64,000 bases of DNA from Flavimobilis massiliensis (GTDB lineage Bacteria > Actinomycetota > Actinomycetes > Actinomycetales > Cellulomonadaceae): positions 1,364,001 to 1,428,000 of the forward strand of contig NZ_LT964979.1 of NCBI RefSeq assembly GCF_900240335.1, written 5' to 3'. Positions 27,621 to 37,983 of this stretch are shown in pieces. Numbering within the stretch: position 1 is the first letter of the stretch; each line of letters begins with the position of its first letter. The position numbers and the translations under genes are program-made. Under the pieces are notes generated by a model. That model was not told the DNA's origin and ran no database searches. It was given only the letters and a program-made list of their open reading frames with translations.

Positions 27621-28607
27621 CTACGCGTAGAGCTGGACGCCGCCTGCGCGGTCCTCGTCGAGGTCGCCCGTCTCCCCCGCCCGCACCGCTCGGCGGCCAA
27701 GAACCGTCACCCACGTCCAGAACGCGGCGAGCACGATCGCCCCGATGACGATCTTCACCCACCACGGCAGCGTCGACCCCGTCACCCAGCCCTCGACGAT
27801 GCCGGACACGGCGAGAGCCACCGCGAGCGTCACGACGATCGTGAACGTCGCACGGCCCTCCTGGGCCAGAGCGACGCCGCGCGGGCGCCGGCCTGGATCG
27901 ACGATCGTCCAGAACAGCCTCAAGCCAGCCGCTCCCGCGACGAAGATCGCAGTGAGCTCGAGCAGCCCGTGGGGCGTGATGAGCGCGAAGAAGATGTCGA
28001 GGCGGCCGTGCTCGGCCATGAGCCCGCCCATCGCCCCGACGTTGACCGCGTTGTTTGCGAGGACGTAGAACGGCCACACGCCCGTGATGCCGAGGGCGAT
28101 GCACTGGGCGGCGATCCACGCGTTGTTCGTCCACACGGTGAGGGCGAAGTCGAGCCCCGGGTCGTAGTACTGCGCGAAGGCCTCGTCGACGTAGTGCTGC
28201 TGGTCCTCAGGGCTGCCGAGCAGCGCGAGGATCGACGGGTCGCTCGCGGCGGCGAAGCCCGCGACGACCGCGACGAGCACGCATGCGGCGGTCACCCCGT
28301 GGACCCACCAGCGGATGCGGTAGACGGCAGCGGGGGCGCTCACGGTCGCGAAGCGCACGACGTCGGACCAGCGCGGGTCGTGCGCGCCCGCGAGCGCGTT
28401 GCGCGCGCGGGAGACGAGCACGGAGAGCCGCTGCACGAGCCCGGGGTCGGGCGCGCTCGACCGCACGACGGACAGGTGCGTCGCGACCGACTGGTAGAGC
28501 CGCACGAGCTCGTCGGCCTCCGCGCCGCCGAGCCTCCTGCGACGCGTGAGCTCGGCGAGCCGCTGCCACTCGGGCTCGTGCGTGAGTCGGAAGGCGTCGA
28601 GGTCCAC
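27621..28607 (-). CDS. Stage II sporulation protein M (SpoIIM) family membrane protein
   Basis: A 328-residue protein with a soluble N-terminal helical region (1-95) and a SpoIIM domain of five or six membrane segments (from WVHGVTAACVLVAVVAGFAA to the C-terminal WVKIVIGAIVLAAFWTWVTV). The family's inner motif LITPHGLLELTAIFVAGAAGLRL is conserved. In non-sporulating actinobacteria it pairs with RDD, MoxR and DUF58 genes, so a role in membrane complexes rather than sporulation is likely. The GTG at 28607 follows TAGGGT by 7 nt. It diverges from the RDD gene. Confidence 0.85.
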   Translation of the reverse strand: MDLDAFRLTHEPEWQRLAELTRRRRLGGAEADELVRLYQSVATHLSVVRSSAPDPGLVQRLSVLVSRARNALAGAHDPRWSDVVRFATVSAPAAVYRIRWWVHGVTAACVLVAVVAGFAAASDPSILALLGSPEDQQHYVDEAFAQYYDPGLDFALTVWTNNAWIAAQCIALGITGVWPFYVLANNAVNVGAMGGLMAEHGRLDIFFALITPHGLLELTAIFVAGAAGLRLFWTIVDPGRRPRGVALAQEGRATFTIVVTLAVALAVSGIVEGWVTGSTLPWWVKIVIGAIVLAAFWTWVTVLGRRAVRAGETGDLDEDRAGGVQLYA

Positions 28608-28614
28608 GACCGCT

Positions 28615-28620
28615 ACCCTA
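28615..28620 (-). promoter_or_regulatory. -10 hexamer, leaderless spoIIM-like gene
   Basis: TAGGGT on the minus strand lies 7 nt before the GTG at 28607. Confidence 0.5.
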
Positions 28621-28664
28621 GCGGGAGCGGCTCGGACGGCGAGCGCAACATCCAGGGAGGTCAT

Positions 28665-29474
28665 GTGCGCGACGGCATCGTCACCGGGGAGGGCGTCGTC
28701 GTCGATGCCCGGCCCGCCGCATTCCTCACGCGGGGCCTCGCACTCCTCCTCGACCTCGTCCTCCTCACGGTCGTCATCCTGCTCACCGTGTGGATGATGT
28801 CGGGGGTCTCGCTGCCGACCGGGTACGAGGGGCCGATCATCATCGCTCTGCTCGTCACGGTCACGGTCGTCATCCCCACGACGATCGAGACCCTCACGCG
28901 TGGGCTCTCGCTCGGCAAGCTCGCTCTCGGAATCCGGGTCGTGCGCATGGACGGTGGCCCCATCACGGTGCGTCACGCGTTCATCCGCGCGCTCGTCGCC
29001 GTCGGCGAGACATACCTGACGTCGGGGGCCCTCGCGCTCACCGTGTCCCTCCTCAACGAGAAGGGACGCCGGCTCGGGGACCTCCTCGCGGGCACGTACG
29101 TCGTGCGCGACCGTGGTCGCAGCACGGTCGACGTCACGCTCGTCATGCCGCCCCAGCTCGCGGCGTGGGCGCGGACCGCGGACATGCGCCGGCTGCCCGA
29201 CGGTCTCGCGCTCGCCGCGCGTCAGATGCTCTCGCGCGCGCACCGCCTCGCGCCGGCCGCACGCGAGCGTCTGGGTCGGTCTCTCGCGGCGGAGACCGAG
29301 CAGTTCGTCGCGCCCGGTCCGCCGCCGGGCACGCATCCGGAGGCGTTCCTCATGGCGGTGCTCACCGAGCGCCGCGAGCGCGAATGGGCGTCGGCCCAGC
29401 GCACCCGGGACGCGGCGCTCGAGCAGGCCTCGATGATCCACCGTCTCCCGTACGGGGTTCCGGACCCGTCCTGA
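28665..29474 (+). CDS. RDD family membrane protein
   Basis: A 269-residue protein with an RDD domain in the first 145 residues: FLTRGLALLLDLVLLTVVIL (first helix with Arg and Asp), ending in the family motif NEKGRRLGDLLAGTYVVRDR. Three or four membrane segments. A cytoplasmic C-terminal tail of about 120 residues has no recognised domain. RDD proteins have been linked to ion and solute transport. The GTG at 28665 has AGGGAGG just upstream; the gene diverges from spoIIM. Confidence 0.85.
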   Translation: MRDGIVTGEGVVVDARPAAFLTRGLALLLDLVLLTVVILLTVWMMSGVSLPTGYEGPIIIALLVTVTVVIPTTIETLTRGLSLGKLALGIRVVRMDGGPITVRHAFIRALVAVGETYLTSGALALTVSLLNEKGRRLGDLLAGTYVVRDRGRSTVDVTLVMPPQLAAWARTADMRRLPDGLALAARQMLSRAHRLAPAARERLGRSLAAETEQFVAPGPPPGTHPEAFLMAVLTERREREWASAQRTRDAALEQASMIHRLPYGVPDPS

Positions 29475-29490
29475 GCAGGCGCCCCCGCGC

Positions 29491-29536
29491 ACGACGACGG
29501 GCCGCACGCACCTGGGTGCGCGCGGCCCGTCGTCGT
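29491..29536. terminator. Strong bidirectional terminator
   Basis: A 15-bp perfect stem (29491-29505 with 29522-29536) holds an inner CGCACC/GGTGCG stem. It lies 16 bp after the RDD stop and 4 bp from the ahcY stop on the other strand, serving both. Confidence 0.85.
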
Positions 29537-29540
29537 CGGC

Positions 29541-31025
<1,485 letters not shown>

Positions 31026-31191
31026 GGGGCTCCCTGGGTCGGGCGGAGGAGGACGTCGTCAGGATATCCCGCGCCGCACTGTCCGGGACGTGCCCCTGGG
31101 CACATCCCCACGGGACGGAAGTGAGGGTTGAGACAGGCGGGGACGCACGCCGGGGCTTTATTCGTGGGCCGCGCTGAGGCAGACTGTCGCC

Positions 31192-33468
31192 ATGCACGCC
31201 CCTGCACGCCCTCGCCCGCGCCATCGCCGACGCCGCACGTGGACCGCACCGCTCCTCGCGCTCGTCCTCGCCGTCCCGACGCTCGCCGCCGTCGCGGCGC
31301 CCGCGGCGACAGCGGTGTCCGGCAAGGTGACGATCGCCTCGTCCGTGAGCAGCTCGACGGTCACTCGGGGGACGAAGATCACGGTGCGAGGCACCTACCG
31401 GCAGGGCGGCAAGGCTGTGACCTGCTGCTCCCTGCGCCTCCAAGAGCGTACGACGGGATCGTGGCGCACCGTGGCGACGCTCAAGCCGTCACAGGGCAAG
31501 ATGAGTCGCACCCTGGCCCCCAAGGTGACGACGAGCTACCGCTTCATCACGACAAGCGGCAAGACCGTCTCTCCTGTCCGCACCGTCAAGGTACGCGCCG
31601 TCACGGCCGCGAGCGCGAAGGTGACGCTGTCCTCGTCGGCGAGCGCCTCGAAGGTCAAGCCGGGCACGAAGGTGACCGTCACCGGCTACTACCGGCAGGG
31701 GAAGAAGCCGATCTCCCGCTACTCGGTGCGCCTGCAGCAGCGCACGACGGGTTCCTGGACGACCGTCCGGACGGTCCGTCCGTCGTCGAAGGGCAAGCTC
31801 ACGGCCAAGGTGTCACCGACCCGCACGACGCAGTACCGGTGGACGACGACGTCCGGCAAGACGGTTTCACCGACCCGCAAGGTCACGGTCTCGAAGGTCG
31901 CGAGCGGCGTCACCGTCTCGTCGAAGGCCTCAGCGTCTCGCGTCACCGCCGGGGAGTCCGTGACGCTCACGAGCCGCTACCGCTCGAACGGCGCACCGGT
32001 CACCTGCTGCTACCTCCGCGTCCAGGCGTCGACCACCGGTAGCTGGAAGACGCTGCGCACGCTGCCGCCGTCGAGCACCGGCAACTACACGTACCGCGTG
32101 AAGCCGACCACGACAACGAGCTACCGCTTCGTCACGACGAGCGGCAAGACGGCCTCGCCCGTCCGCAAGGTCACCGTGACGCCCCGCACGAACGTTCCCG
32201 AGCAGACGCCCGAGGCGCCGAAGCCCGGTCCCGAGCCCGATCCCGAGACGTCCGCGCCGCCGAGCGCGACCGCGCCCGACGGGTTCACGATCGCGGGCAA
32301 GGGGTTCGGGCACGGCCTCGGCATGTCACAGTTCGGCGCGTACGGCATGGCGAAGGCCGGCCGCACGTCGACGCAGATCCTCGAGCACTACTTCACGGGT
32401 ACGAGCGTCGCGAACCGCACGCTGCCGAAGGACGTCGCCGTGCAGGTCATCGCGAAGAGCGACCCGGACACGCTGACGTTCACGATCGACGAGGGAGTGT
32501 GGCGCATCCGGACGGCCAAGGGCACGACGGCGCGCGACAAGATCCCCGCGGACACGACAGGCACGCTGAAGATCGTCGGCGGCAAGCCCGTCGTCGTCGT
32601 GGGCGGGACGACGTACCCCCAAGCGTCCGAGCGAGGCGCGACGCTGCGCCTGCACTGGTCGGGCACCGAGTACTACGAGAGCACCGGAACCCCTGCGGTC
32701 GCTCGGCTGCTGCGGGAATCGGGCAGCGCCGCGACGCACGGCTCCTACCGTCACGGCCGGTTCACCGTCACCGTCATCGACGGGCACCTCAACGTCGTCA
32801 ACGAGCTGCGCTTCGCTGACGAGTACCTCTACGGGCTCGGCGAGATGCCGTCGTCGTGGCCCCAGGACGCACTCGAGGCGCAGGCGATCGCGGGACGCAG
32901 CTATGCGTTCGGGAAGGTTGCGGCGCCGCGCCGCGCCGCGTGCAACTGCAACGTCGTCGACTCGACGTCCGACCAGTTCTTCACGGGCTGGAACAAGGAG
33001 AACGAGGGGACGAACGGCTACTACGGCAAGCGTTGGCAGGCCGCGGTCGATGCCGTGACGAGCGGGGCCAAGGGACGCGTCGTCCTTCACGACGGGGGCG
33101 TCGCGACGACGTACTACTCGTCGTCGACCGGGGGACGCACGGCGAACTCCGAAGAGGTGTGGTTCGAGAAGATTCCTTACATCCGGTCGGTCGACGACCC
33201 GTGGAGCCAGCAGGCCCCGGGCGACCTCAGGAAGACCAACCGCGTGTGGACGAGCACGCTCACGCAGACACAAGCCTCGTCGATCTTCGGGCTCACGGAC
33301 ATCGCCCGGATCGAGGTCACCGAGACGTGGGAGAGCGGCCAAGCCAAGACCCTGCGGGCGACGTCGGTCGACGGGCGCAGCGTGGTGCGCACCGAGCAGG
33401 GCGACCGGTTCCGGACTCTCCTCGGGCTGCCTGGCGGCTGGATCGACAAGGTGACCCCTGCGCAGTGA
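31192..33468 (+). CDS. Secreted SpoIID/LytB domain protein with three beta repeats
   Basis: A 758-residue exported protein. A basic signal peptide (1-42, ATA cleavage site) precedes three repeats of about 92 residues (45-135, 143-233, 239-330), a Pro/Glu linker (333-362) and a SpoIID/LytB domain (364-755) starting GKGFGHGLGMSQFGAYGMA. SpoIID family members are lytic transglycosylases acting on stem-peptide-free glycan, so this probably trims wall glycan. Repeats 1 and 3 carry adjacent cysteines (78-79, 272-273). CNC occurs in the catalytic domain. It ends at a hairpin. Confidence 0.88.
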   Translation: MHAPARPRPRHRRRRTWTAPLLALVLAVPTLAAVAAPAATAVSGKVTIASSVSSSTVTRGTKITVRGTYRQGGKAVTCCSLRLQERTTGSWRTVATLKPSQGKMSRTLAPKVTTSYRFITTSGKTVSPVRTVKVRAVTAASAKVTLSSSASASKVKPGTKVTVTGYYRQGKKPISRYSVRLQQRTTGSWTTVRTVRPSSKGKLTAKVSPTRTTQYRWTTTSGKTVSPTRKVTVSKVASGVTVSSKASASRVTAGESVTLTSRYRSNGAPVTCCYLRVQASTTGSWKTLRTLPPSSTGNYTYRVKPTTTTSYRFVTTSGKTASPVRKVTVTPRTNVPEQTPEAPKPGPEPDPETSAPPSATAPDGFTIAGKGFGHGLGMSQFGAYGMAKAGRTSTQILEHYFTGTSVANRTLPKDVAVQVIAKSDPDTLTFTIDEGVWRIRTAKGTTARDKIPADTTGTLKIVGGKPVVVVGGTTYPQASERGATLRLHWSGTEYYESTGTPAVARLLRESGSAATHGSYRHGRFTVTVIDGHLNVVNELRFADEYLYGLGEMPSSWPQDALEAQAIAGRSYAFGKVAAPRRAACNCNVVDSTSDQFFTGWNKENEGTNGYYGKRWQAAVDAVTSGAKGRVVLHDGGVATTYYSSSTGGRTANSEEVWFEKIPYIRSVDDPWSQQAPGDLRKTNRVWTSTLTQTQASSIFGLTDIARIEVTETWESGQAKTLRATSVDGRSVVRTEQGDRFRTLLGLPGGWIDKVTPAQ
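31324..32181 (+). repeat. Three internal protein repeats of about 92 residues
   Basis: Each unit runs from a KVT(I/L)SS-type strand to a TSYRF(I/V)TTSGKT(V/A)SPVRKV-type end, with TTGSW in the middle. Repeat 2 has Arg-Tyr where repeats 1 and 3 have Cys-Cys. The units look like Ig/Fn3-type beta domains. Confidence 0.85.
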
Positions 33469-33474
33469 CACCTC

Positions 33475-33496
33475 TCACCCCTGCGCCAAGGGGTGA
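33475..33496 (+). terminator. Hairpin after the SpoIID gene
   Basis: TCACCCCT (33475-33482) pairs with AGGGGTGA (33489-33496) around a 6-nt loop, 7 nt after the stop codon. Its right arm runs into a GTGAACATTCAC palindrome. Confidence 0.6.
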
Positions 33497-33544
33497 ACAT
33501 TCACGCAGATCAGGTGAGCCCCTCTTGTCTTCGTGAGCATTCTC
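33493..33544 (+). promoter_or_regulatory. Possible operator pair upstream of the nuclease-family gene
   Basis: A perfect palindrome GTGAACATTCAC (33493-33504) and a related GTGAGCATTCTC (33533-33544) are spaced 40 bp apart (about four helical turns), ahead of a possible promoter at 33559-33589. This looks like two regulator half-site pairs; no regulator is identified. Confidence 0.35.
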
Positions 33545-33558
33545 TCGCCGTCAAGGTC

Positions 33559-33589
33559 TTGATTCTCACGGTGGGTCTCGCCCTACGAT
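33559..33589 (+). promoter_or_regulatory. Possible promoter
   Basis: TTGATT (33559-33564) and TACGAT (33584-33589) with a 19-nt spacer, longer than ideal. A transcript from here would have a leader of about 45 nt with GGGAG before the ATG at 33640. Confidence 0.4.
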
Positions 33590-33639
33590 GGCCGCGCCCG
33601 CGGGATCCCCGCGGCACCGCAGCCCCGGGAGCCCACCGC

Positions 33640-35268
33640 ATGACCGCACCGCACCACCGCCGCCGACCGACCGCAGCCCTCGTGACGCTCGGCCTCGCGC
33701 TCGCCGGCCTCCTCCCCGTCGCCGCAGCGACGCCCGCCGACGCCGCACCGGTCTCCGCAGCCTCGACGCGTGTCGCCGCGACCCAAGCAGCGCGCCCCGT
33801 CGTCACCGTCGTCCCCGGTGACCGGCGCCTCGCGCTCTCCTGGAGCCGCGTGAGCGGCGCCAAGCGCTACACCGTCGAGTGGTCGACGTCGAAGAAGTTC
33901 ACGACGAAGACGACGAAGCGTGCGACGACCTCGTCCCGCACCCGCACCCTCACGAAGCTCAAGCTGCGCACCGACTACTGGGTCCGCGTCCGCGCCGTGA
34001 CGAGCACGGACACCGTGACGAGCAAGGCCGTCAAGACCCGCGTCGACACCCGTGCGGTCGGCCGCGTGCCGATCACGGTGAAGCCCGCGGGCACGCACAA
34101 GGTCAGGGTCTCGTGGGGCCGGCTCCCGCGCGGCACGAGCATCTCGCTCAACGCGTCGTGGCACTATTCCCACCTCACGACGAAGGGCAAGCACTTCACG
34201 GTGACGGGTATCCGCCCGACCGAGACGTCACGGGTCGTCACCGTCCCGTCGTCGTTCCGCAAGTACGTCGGCTCGTCGACCGGCAACCCGCTCTACATCC
34301 AGGCCACGTACCGCAACGGACCCAAGAAGAGCACGTCGCGCTTCGGCTACTCCCGCACGGGCTCGAGCCCGACGGGAGCCCAGGGCGCAGACCCGCTCCG
34401 CGTCGCGACGTACAACATCGGCTCGATCGCAGCGACGAAGAACACCTCCCGCACCTGGGAGAAGCGGCGCTCCGCCGTCGTCAACGCCATCAAGCGCGCC
34501 GACGCCGACGTCATCGCGGTCCAGGAGGCGACGACCGCCAAGGAGGCGGACACGAACACGCGCCAGATCGAGGGGCTCGTCAGCAAGCTCGGTGGTGACT
34601 ACCGGCTCGCCTACTCGGCCAGCTCGATCGGCAACGTCGACGGCTGGGCCACCAAGGGCGCGCACCTCATCGTCCGCAAGGACCGCGTCAAGGTCCTCTC
34701 CTCCGGGCTCACCTCGATCAACGGGATCGTCAGCCAGGAGCACCGGCTCGACAAAAACCGGTTCTTCGCGTGGGCGCACGTCGAGGACCGCGCGACGAAG
34801 CAGCGCACCTGGGTCGCGTCCCTCCACCTCGAGAACGACAAGCTCGGCAGCGCGACGCAGCGCCGTGCCGCCGCCCTCGCGATCGACGACCTCATCACGC
34901 GCAAGCGCGGCTCGGCCAGCGAGCCGATCATCCTCATGGGCGACCTCAACTCCGACGTCGTCCGGCACCCGTCAGGCCCGACGACAGCGCTCGTCGAGCG
35001 TGGCTACGTCGACACGCTCTCGGGCCCCCGTGCCACGGGAAGTCGCTGGAGCACGTCGAACAACCAGAACGGCGCGAAGGACGGCGGTTACCCCGACAAG
35101 CCGTTCCACTACGCCTACGCACCGACCCGCATCGACTACGTGTTCGTCAAGGACGCCGCGGGCGTCCGGCAGCACACGAACCAGGTGATTCTCACGGGCG
35201 GGAAGTTCGACGCCCGCTACCGCGGTTCGGACCACAACCTCCAGCACGCGGACATCGTCCTGGGCTGA
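33640..35268 (+). CDS. Secreted endonuclease/exonuclease/phosphatase family protein
   Basis: A 542-residue exported protein. A signal peptide (1-36, ADA-A) leads to an Fn3-like domain (about 45-135), a second beta region (about 138-245) and a C-terminal endonuclease/exonuclease/phosphatase fold (about 250-540). Catalytic motifs are visible: TYNIGS, VIAVQEA, LMGDLNSD, RIDYVFVK and GSDHNLQHADI. The family hydrolyses phosphodiesters of DNA, phosphoinositides or sphingomyelin; the substrate here is unknown. GGGAG precedes the ATG. It converges on the pyruvyltransferase genes through a shared hairpin. Confidence 0.88.
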   Translation: MTAPHHRRRPTAALVTLGLALAGLLPVAAATPADAAPVSAASTRVAATQAARPVVTVVPGDRRLALSWSRVSGAKRYTVEWSTSKKFTTKTTKRATTSSRTRTLTKLKLRTDYWVRVRAVTSTDTVTSKAVKTRVDTRAVGRVPITVKPAGTHKVRVSWGRLPRGTSISLNASWHYSHLTTKGKHFTVTGIRPTETSRVVTVPSSFRKYVGSSTGNPLYIQATYRNGPKKSTSRFGYSRTGSSPTGAQGADPLRVATYNIGSIAATKNTSRTWEKRRSAVVNAIKRADADVIAVQEATTAKEADTNTRQIEGLVSKLGGDYRLAYSASSIGNVDGWATKGAHLIVRKDRVKVLSSGLTSINGIVSQEHRLDKNRFFAWAHVEDRATKQRTWVASLHLENDKLGSATQRRAAALAIDDLITRKRGSASEPIILMGDLNSDVVRHPSGPTTALVERGYVDTLSGPRATGSRWSTSNNQNGAKDGGYPDKPFHYAYAPTRIDYVFVKDAAGVRQHTNQVILTGGKFDARYRGSDHNLQHADIVLG

Positions 35269-35280
35269 CACGCGCCGGCC

Positions 35281-35315
35281 CCGGTTCGGGCACCGCTCAG
35301 CGGTGCCCGAACCGG
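35281..35315. terminator. Bidirectional terminator overlapping a coding end
   Basis: A 15-bp perfect stem, 35281-35295 with 35301-35315. The stop codon of the minus-strand pyruvyltransferase (35297-35299) lies in the 5-nt loop, and one arm codes its last residues. It also follows the plus-strand nuclease-family gene by 12 nt. Confidence 0.85.
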
Positions 35316-36583
35316 CGTGCCAGGACGCGGCGCGCCCTGCGCGCCTGCACCCCGGCGCGTGTGCGCGCCGGTCGGACGAACGACGTCGTCCGCGCCCGTG
35401 CGATGCTCGCGTCGAAATCCGATGCGTCCTCGCCGTCGTCGTACACCGTCCTCAGCCCGTTGCGGTGGAGGAACGCGACGTACGCGTCGAAGCGGTCCGG
35501 GAAGAGCTCGTGGAACCGCGTCATGTCCGTACGCTCCGCAAGCTCCGCGACCGACGGGACGCTCGTGAGGTCCTCGATCCGCGTGTGCGGGATGCCGTGC
35601 AGCTCCGCGAGCTCGCGCGTCCGGCTGTCGTGGACGAGCAGGTGCGACGGCGTGCCGCCCAGCAGCCCCGCGATCGTGCCGTGCAGCCGGTAGCCGACGA
35701 GAAGGTCCTGCCGACCGACCCAGTCGATCCACCCCCACGGGCTCGGAAAGTACACGAGCCGTCGCGTGCGGAATAGTTCGTCGACGATCTCCGGTCGTGC
35801 TCCGCCCGGGGGTTCCTTGCCCGCGACGATCCACCGGGCGCTCCGTGAGTCCTGCACGGGGACACGAAGTCGCGGATGCTCGCGCAGGGCACGTTCCGCG
35901 AACGCCGTCGCGCCGTCGACCCGGAAGTCCGCCCCGAGCCCAACGTGCGAGCGACGGCCGATCGGGCCAGCGACCTCGCGCACCCGGTGGTCCCGCCCCC
36001 ACATGAAGAGCGACGGGCACCCGATGACGTCGACCCGCGCGGGATCGACGCCGAGGGAGACGAGGTACGTGCGGGTGAGCTCGCCGCGGACCCCGATCGA
36101 CTCGGACCGGGCGAGCACCGCGTTGACGAAACGTCGGACGACGGCATCGTGCCGTGCGGCCTCGGCTGCGGCCGCAACCTTCTCCGACCCGGTGCGTCCC
36201 ATCCGGATGTGGGCCGGGTCGTCCGCCGCGTCAGCCGTCGTCTGCGCGCCGATACCGACGACCGTCACCGGGATGTCGAGCTGTTCGATGATCGCGGCGA
36301 GATTCTCGAGGTACGCGGAGAAGCCGATGCGGAACGCGTTCGACATCGGGAGGACGAGGTGGTCGTACCGCGACGAGACCTTGGCCGCCCATGCTGCCGG
36401 GTCGTCGAGCAGGTGCGCCTTGAAGGCTCCTGCACGCACGGTCGTGCTCCGCGTCGAGAGCGTACGGTGCACCGCGTGCGCGTAGAGGAGGTTGCCCGTG
36501 TTGCCGCCGACCGCGAAGGTCGACGCGTACGGCTCGAGGACCCGCGCAGGGTCCTGGGCGCTCCGCAGGAGGATCCGCGTCAT
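35297..36583 (-). CDS. Polysaccharide pyruvyl transferase family protein (copy 1)
   Basis: A 428-residue protein of the PS_pyruv_trans family, which transfers pyruvate from phosphoenolpyruvate to form ketals on wall or capsule sugars. The C-terminal family motif GRQDLLVGYRLHGTIAGLLGG and VHDSR is clear; the N-terminus reads MTRILLRSAQDPARVLEP. It is a paralogue of the next gene, with the same length and nearly the same ends, so they arose by tandem duplication. The ATG at 36583 has GGGGAG upstream. The sugar acceptor is probably the nearby teichoic-type polymer (inference). Confidence 0.85.
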   Translation of the reverse strand: MTRILLRSAQDPARVLEPYASTFAVGGNTGNLLYAHAVHRTLSTRSTTVRAGAFKAHLLDDPAAWAAKVSSRYDHLVLPMSNAFRIGFSAYLENLAAIIEQLDIPVTVVGIGAQTTADAADDPAHIRMGRTGSEKVAAAAEAARHDAVVRRFVNAVLARSESIGVRGELTRTYLVSLGVDPARVDVIGCPSLFMWGRDHRVREVAGPIGRRSHVGLGADFRVDGATAFAERALREHPRLRVPVQDSRSARWIVAGKEPPGGARPEIVDELFRTRRLVYFPSPWGWIDWVGRQDLLVGYRLHGTIAGLLGGTPSHLLVHDSRTRELAELHGIPHTRIEDLTSVPSVAELAERTDMTRFHELFPDRFDAYVAFLHRNGLRTVYDDGEDASDFDASIARARTTSFVRPARTRAGVQARRARRVLARRFGHR

Positions 36584-36696
36584 CCGCGACTCCCCGCCGG
36601 CCAGAGTCGACGGGGAACTGTACATGACAGGGCGTTGATCATCCCTCGAGGCTAGGCGCTGGGCGGCCCCACGGCGACCGCTGGGGGTGCAGAGCC

Positions 36697-37983
36697 CTAC
36701 CCGCGGGACCGCGTCAACCGTCGACGCACCTTCTGGAGGAATGTCACGCTGGGGCGGACCGGGCCGACGCGGCGGCCGCGCGCGATCGCCGCATCGAACG
36801 CCGTCGCGTCCCGCCCCTCGTCGAACACGGTCTCGAGGCCGTTGCGCCGCAGGAAGTCGAGGTACGTCGCGAACCGCTCCGGCTGCAGCGCGTGAAATCT
36901 CTCGTAGTCGGTCCGCGCCGCGAGCTCCGCGACGTCCGGCACGCCGTCGAGGGCATCGATCCGCGTCGAGGGGATCGCGTGGTACTCGGCCAGCTCGAGC
37001 GTCCGCGAGTCGTGGACGAGGAGATGGGCGGGCGTCCCGCCGAGGATCCCCGCCACGTTCCCGTGGAGCCGCGTCCCGACGACGAGATCCTGCCGACCGA
37101 GCGTGTCGATCCATCCCCACGGGTTGGGGTGGAAGAGCATGCGCCGCTCCCGGTAGAGCGGGTGCCCGGTGTGGATCGGCAGCCGGACGTCGTGGCGTGT
37201 CATGTCAAACTCGTCGACGCCGTGGACGACCGCACACATCGAGCGGAAGTCCTGGACCGCGACCGTAAGGCCCGGGTACCGTGCGGCGTTGCGCTCGACA
37301 AGGTCGGCGACGCCGGCGACCCGGTGGTCGATGTTGAGCGAGATCCGCGCGTCGCGGGGCAGCGGTAGCTGCAGCTGCCGCACGCGCAGGTCGGGACCCC
37401 ACGTGAAGAGCGAGGGGCACCCGATGACGTCGACCCGCTGCGGATCGACGCCGAGCCCTACGAGGTAGCGGCGCGTGAGATCGCCGCGCACACCGATCGA
37501 CGCGGAGCGCTCGAGGACCGCGTCGACGAACCGCCGCACGACCGCGTCGTGGCGCGAGGCGCCCCGCGCCCCGGGAAGCCGTTCCGACCCCGTGCGTCCC
37601 ATGATGAGCGGTCCGTCGCCGTCGATCGCCCCGAGGGTCGTCTGCGCGCCCACGCCGACGACCGTCACGGGGATGTCGAGCAGCTCGACCGCGGCGGCGA
37701 GCCGCTCGAGGTCGTCCGTGAACGACGCCCGAAACGCGTTCGACATCGGGATGACGAAGCGGTCGTAACGCGAGCTGACGTCCGCCGCCCAGGCGCGCGG
37801 GTTCTCGAGTTCCTCCATGCCGAACGCCCCGGCGACGACCTCGGTTCCCGTGACCGAGAGCGCGCGGTGCACCGCGTGCGCGTAGAGGAGGTTGCCGGCG
37901 TTCCCGCCCATCCGGCGCAGCGACTCGGCAGCGGGAAGCACAGCCGCAGGATCCTGGGCGCTGCGGAGGAGGATACGTGCCAT
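36697..37983 (-). CDS. Polysaccharide pyruvyl transferase family protein (copy 2)
   Basis: A 428-residue paralogue of the gene downstream. Shared blocks include RILLRSAQDPA, GN(A/T)GNLLYAHAVHR, VSSRYD, PMSNAFR, DIPVTVVG(V/I)GAQTT, DVIGCPSLF and GRQDLVVGTRLHGNVAGILGG. The middle (about 190-290) differs most, suggesting different acceptors. GAGAGG lies before the ATG at 37983. 113 bp separate the two copies, so each could have its own promoter; this one diverges from the polyol-phosphate transferase gene at 38115. Confidence 0.85.
   Translation of the reverse strand: MARILLRSAQDPAAVLPAAESLRRMGGNAGNLLYAHAVHRALSVTGTEVVAGAFGMEELENPRAWAADVSSRYDRFVIPMSNAFRASFTDDLERLAAAVELLDIPVTVVGVGAQTTLGAIDGDGPLIMGRTGSERLPGARGASRHDAVVRRFVDAVLERSASIGVRGDLTRRYLVGLGVDPQRVDVIGCPSLFTWGPDLRVRQLQLPLPRDARISLNIDHRVAGVADLVERNAARYPGLTVAVQDFRSMCAVVHGVDEFDMTRHDVRLPIHTGHPLYRERRMLFHPNPWGWIDTLGRQDLVVGTRLHGNVAGILGGTPAHLLVHDSRTLELAEYHAIPSTRIDALDGVPDVAELAARTDYERFHALQPERFATYLDFLRRNGLETVFDEGRDATAFDAAIARGRRVGPVRPSVTFLQKVRRRLTRSRG

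Noticed and set aside
31026..31191. SAH riboswitch before ahcY
   Set aside because: The gap is short and I could not find the conserved core or a supporting pseudoknot pairing.
36584..37120. Extended frame fusing the two pyruvyltransferase genes
   Set aside because: The upstream part has no homology and overlaps copy 2 in another frame; MTRILLRSAQD with its RBS matches the start of copy 2.
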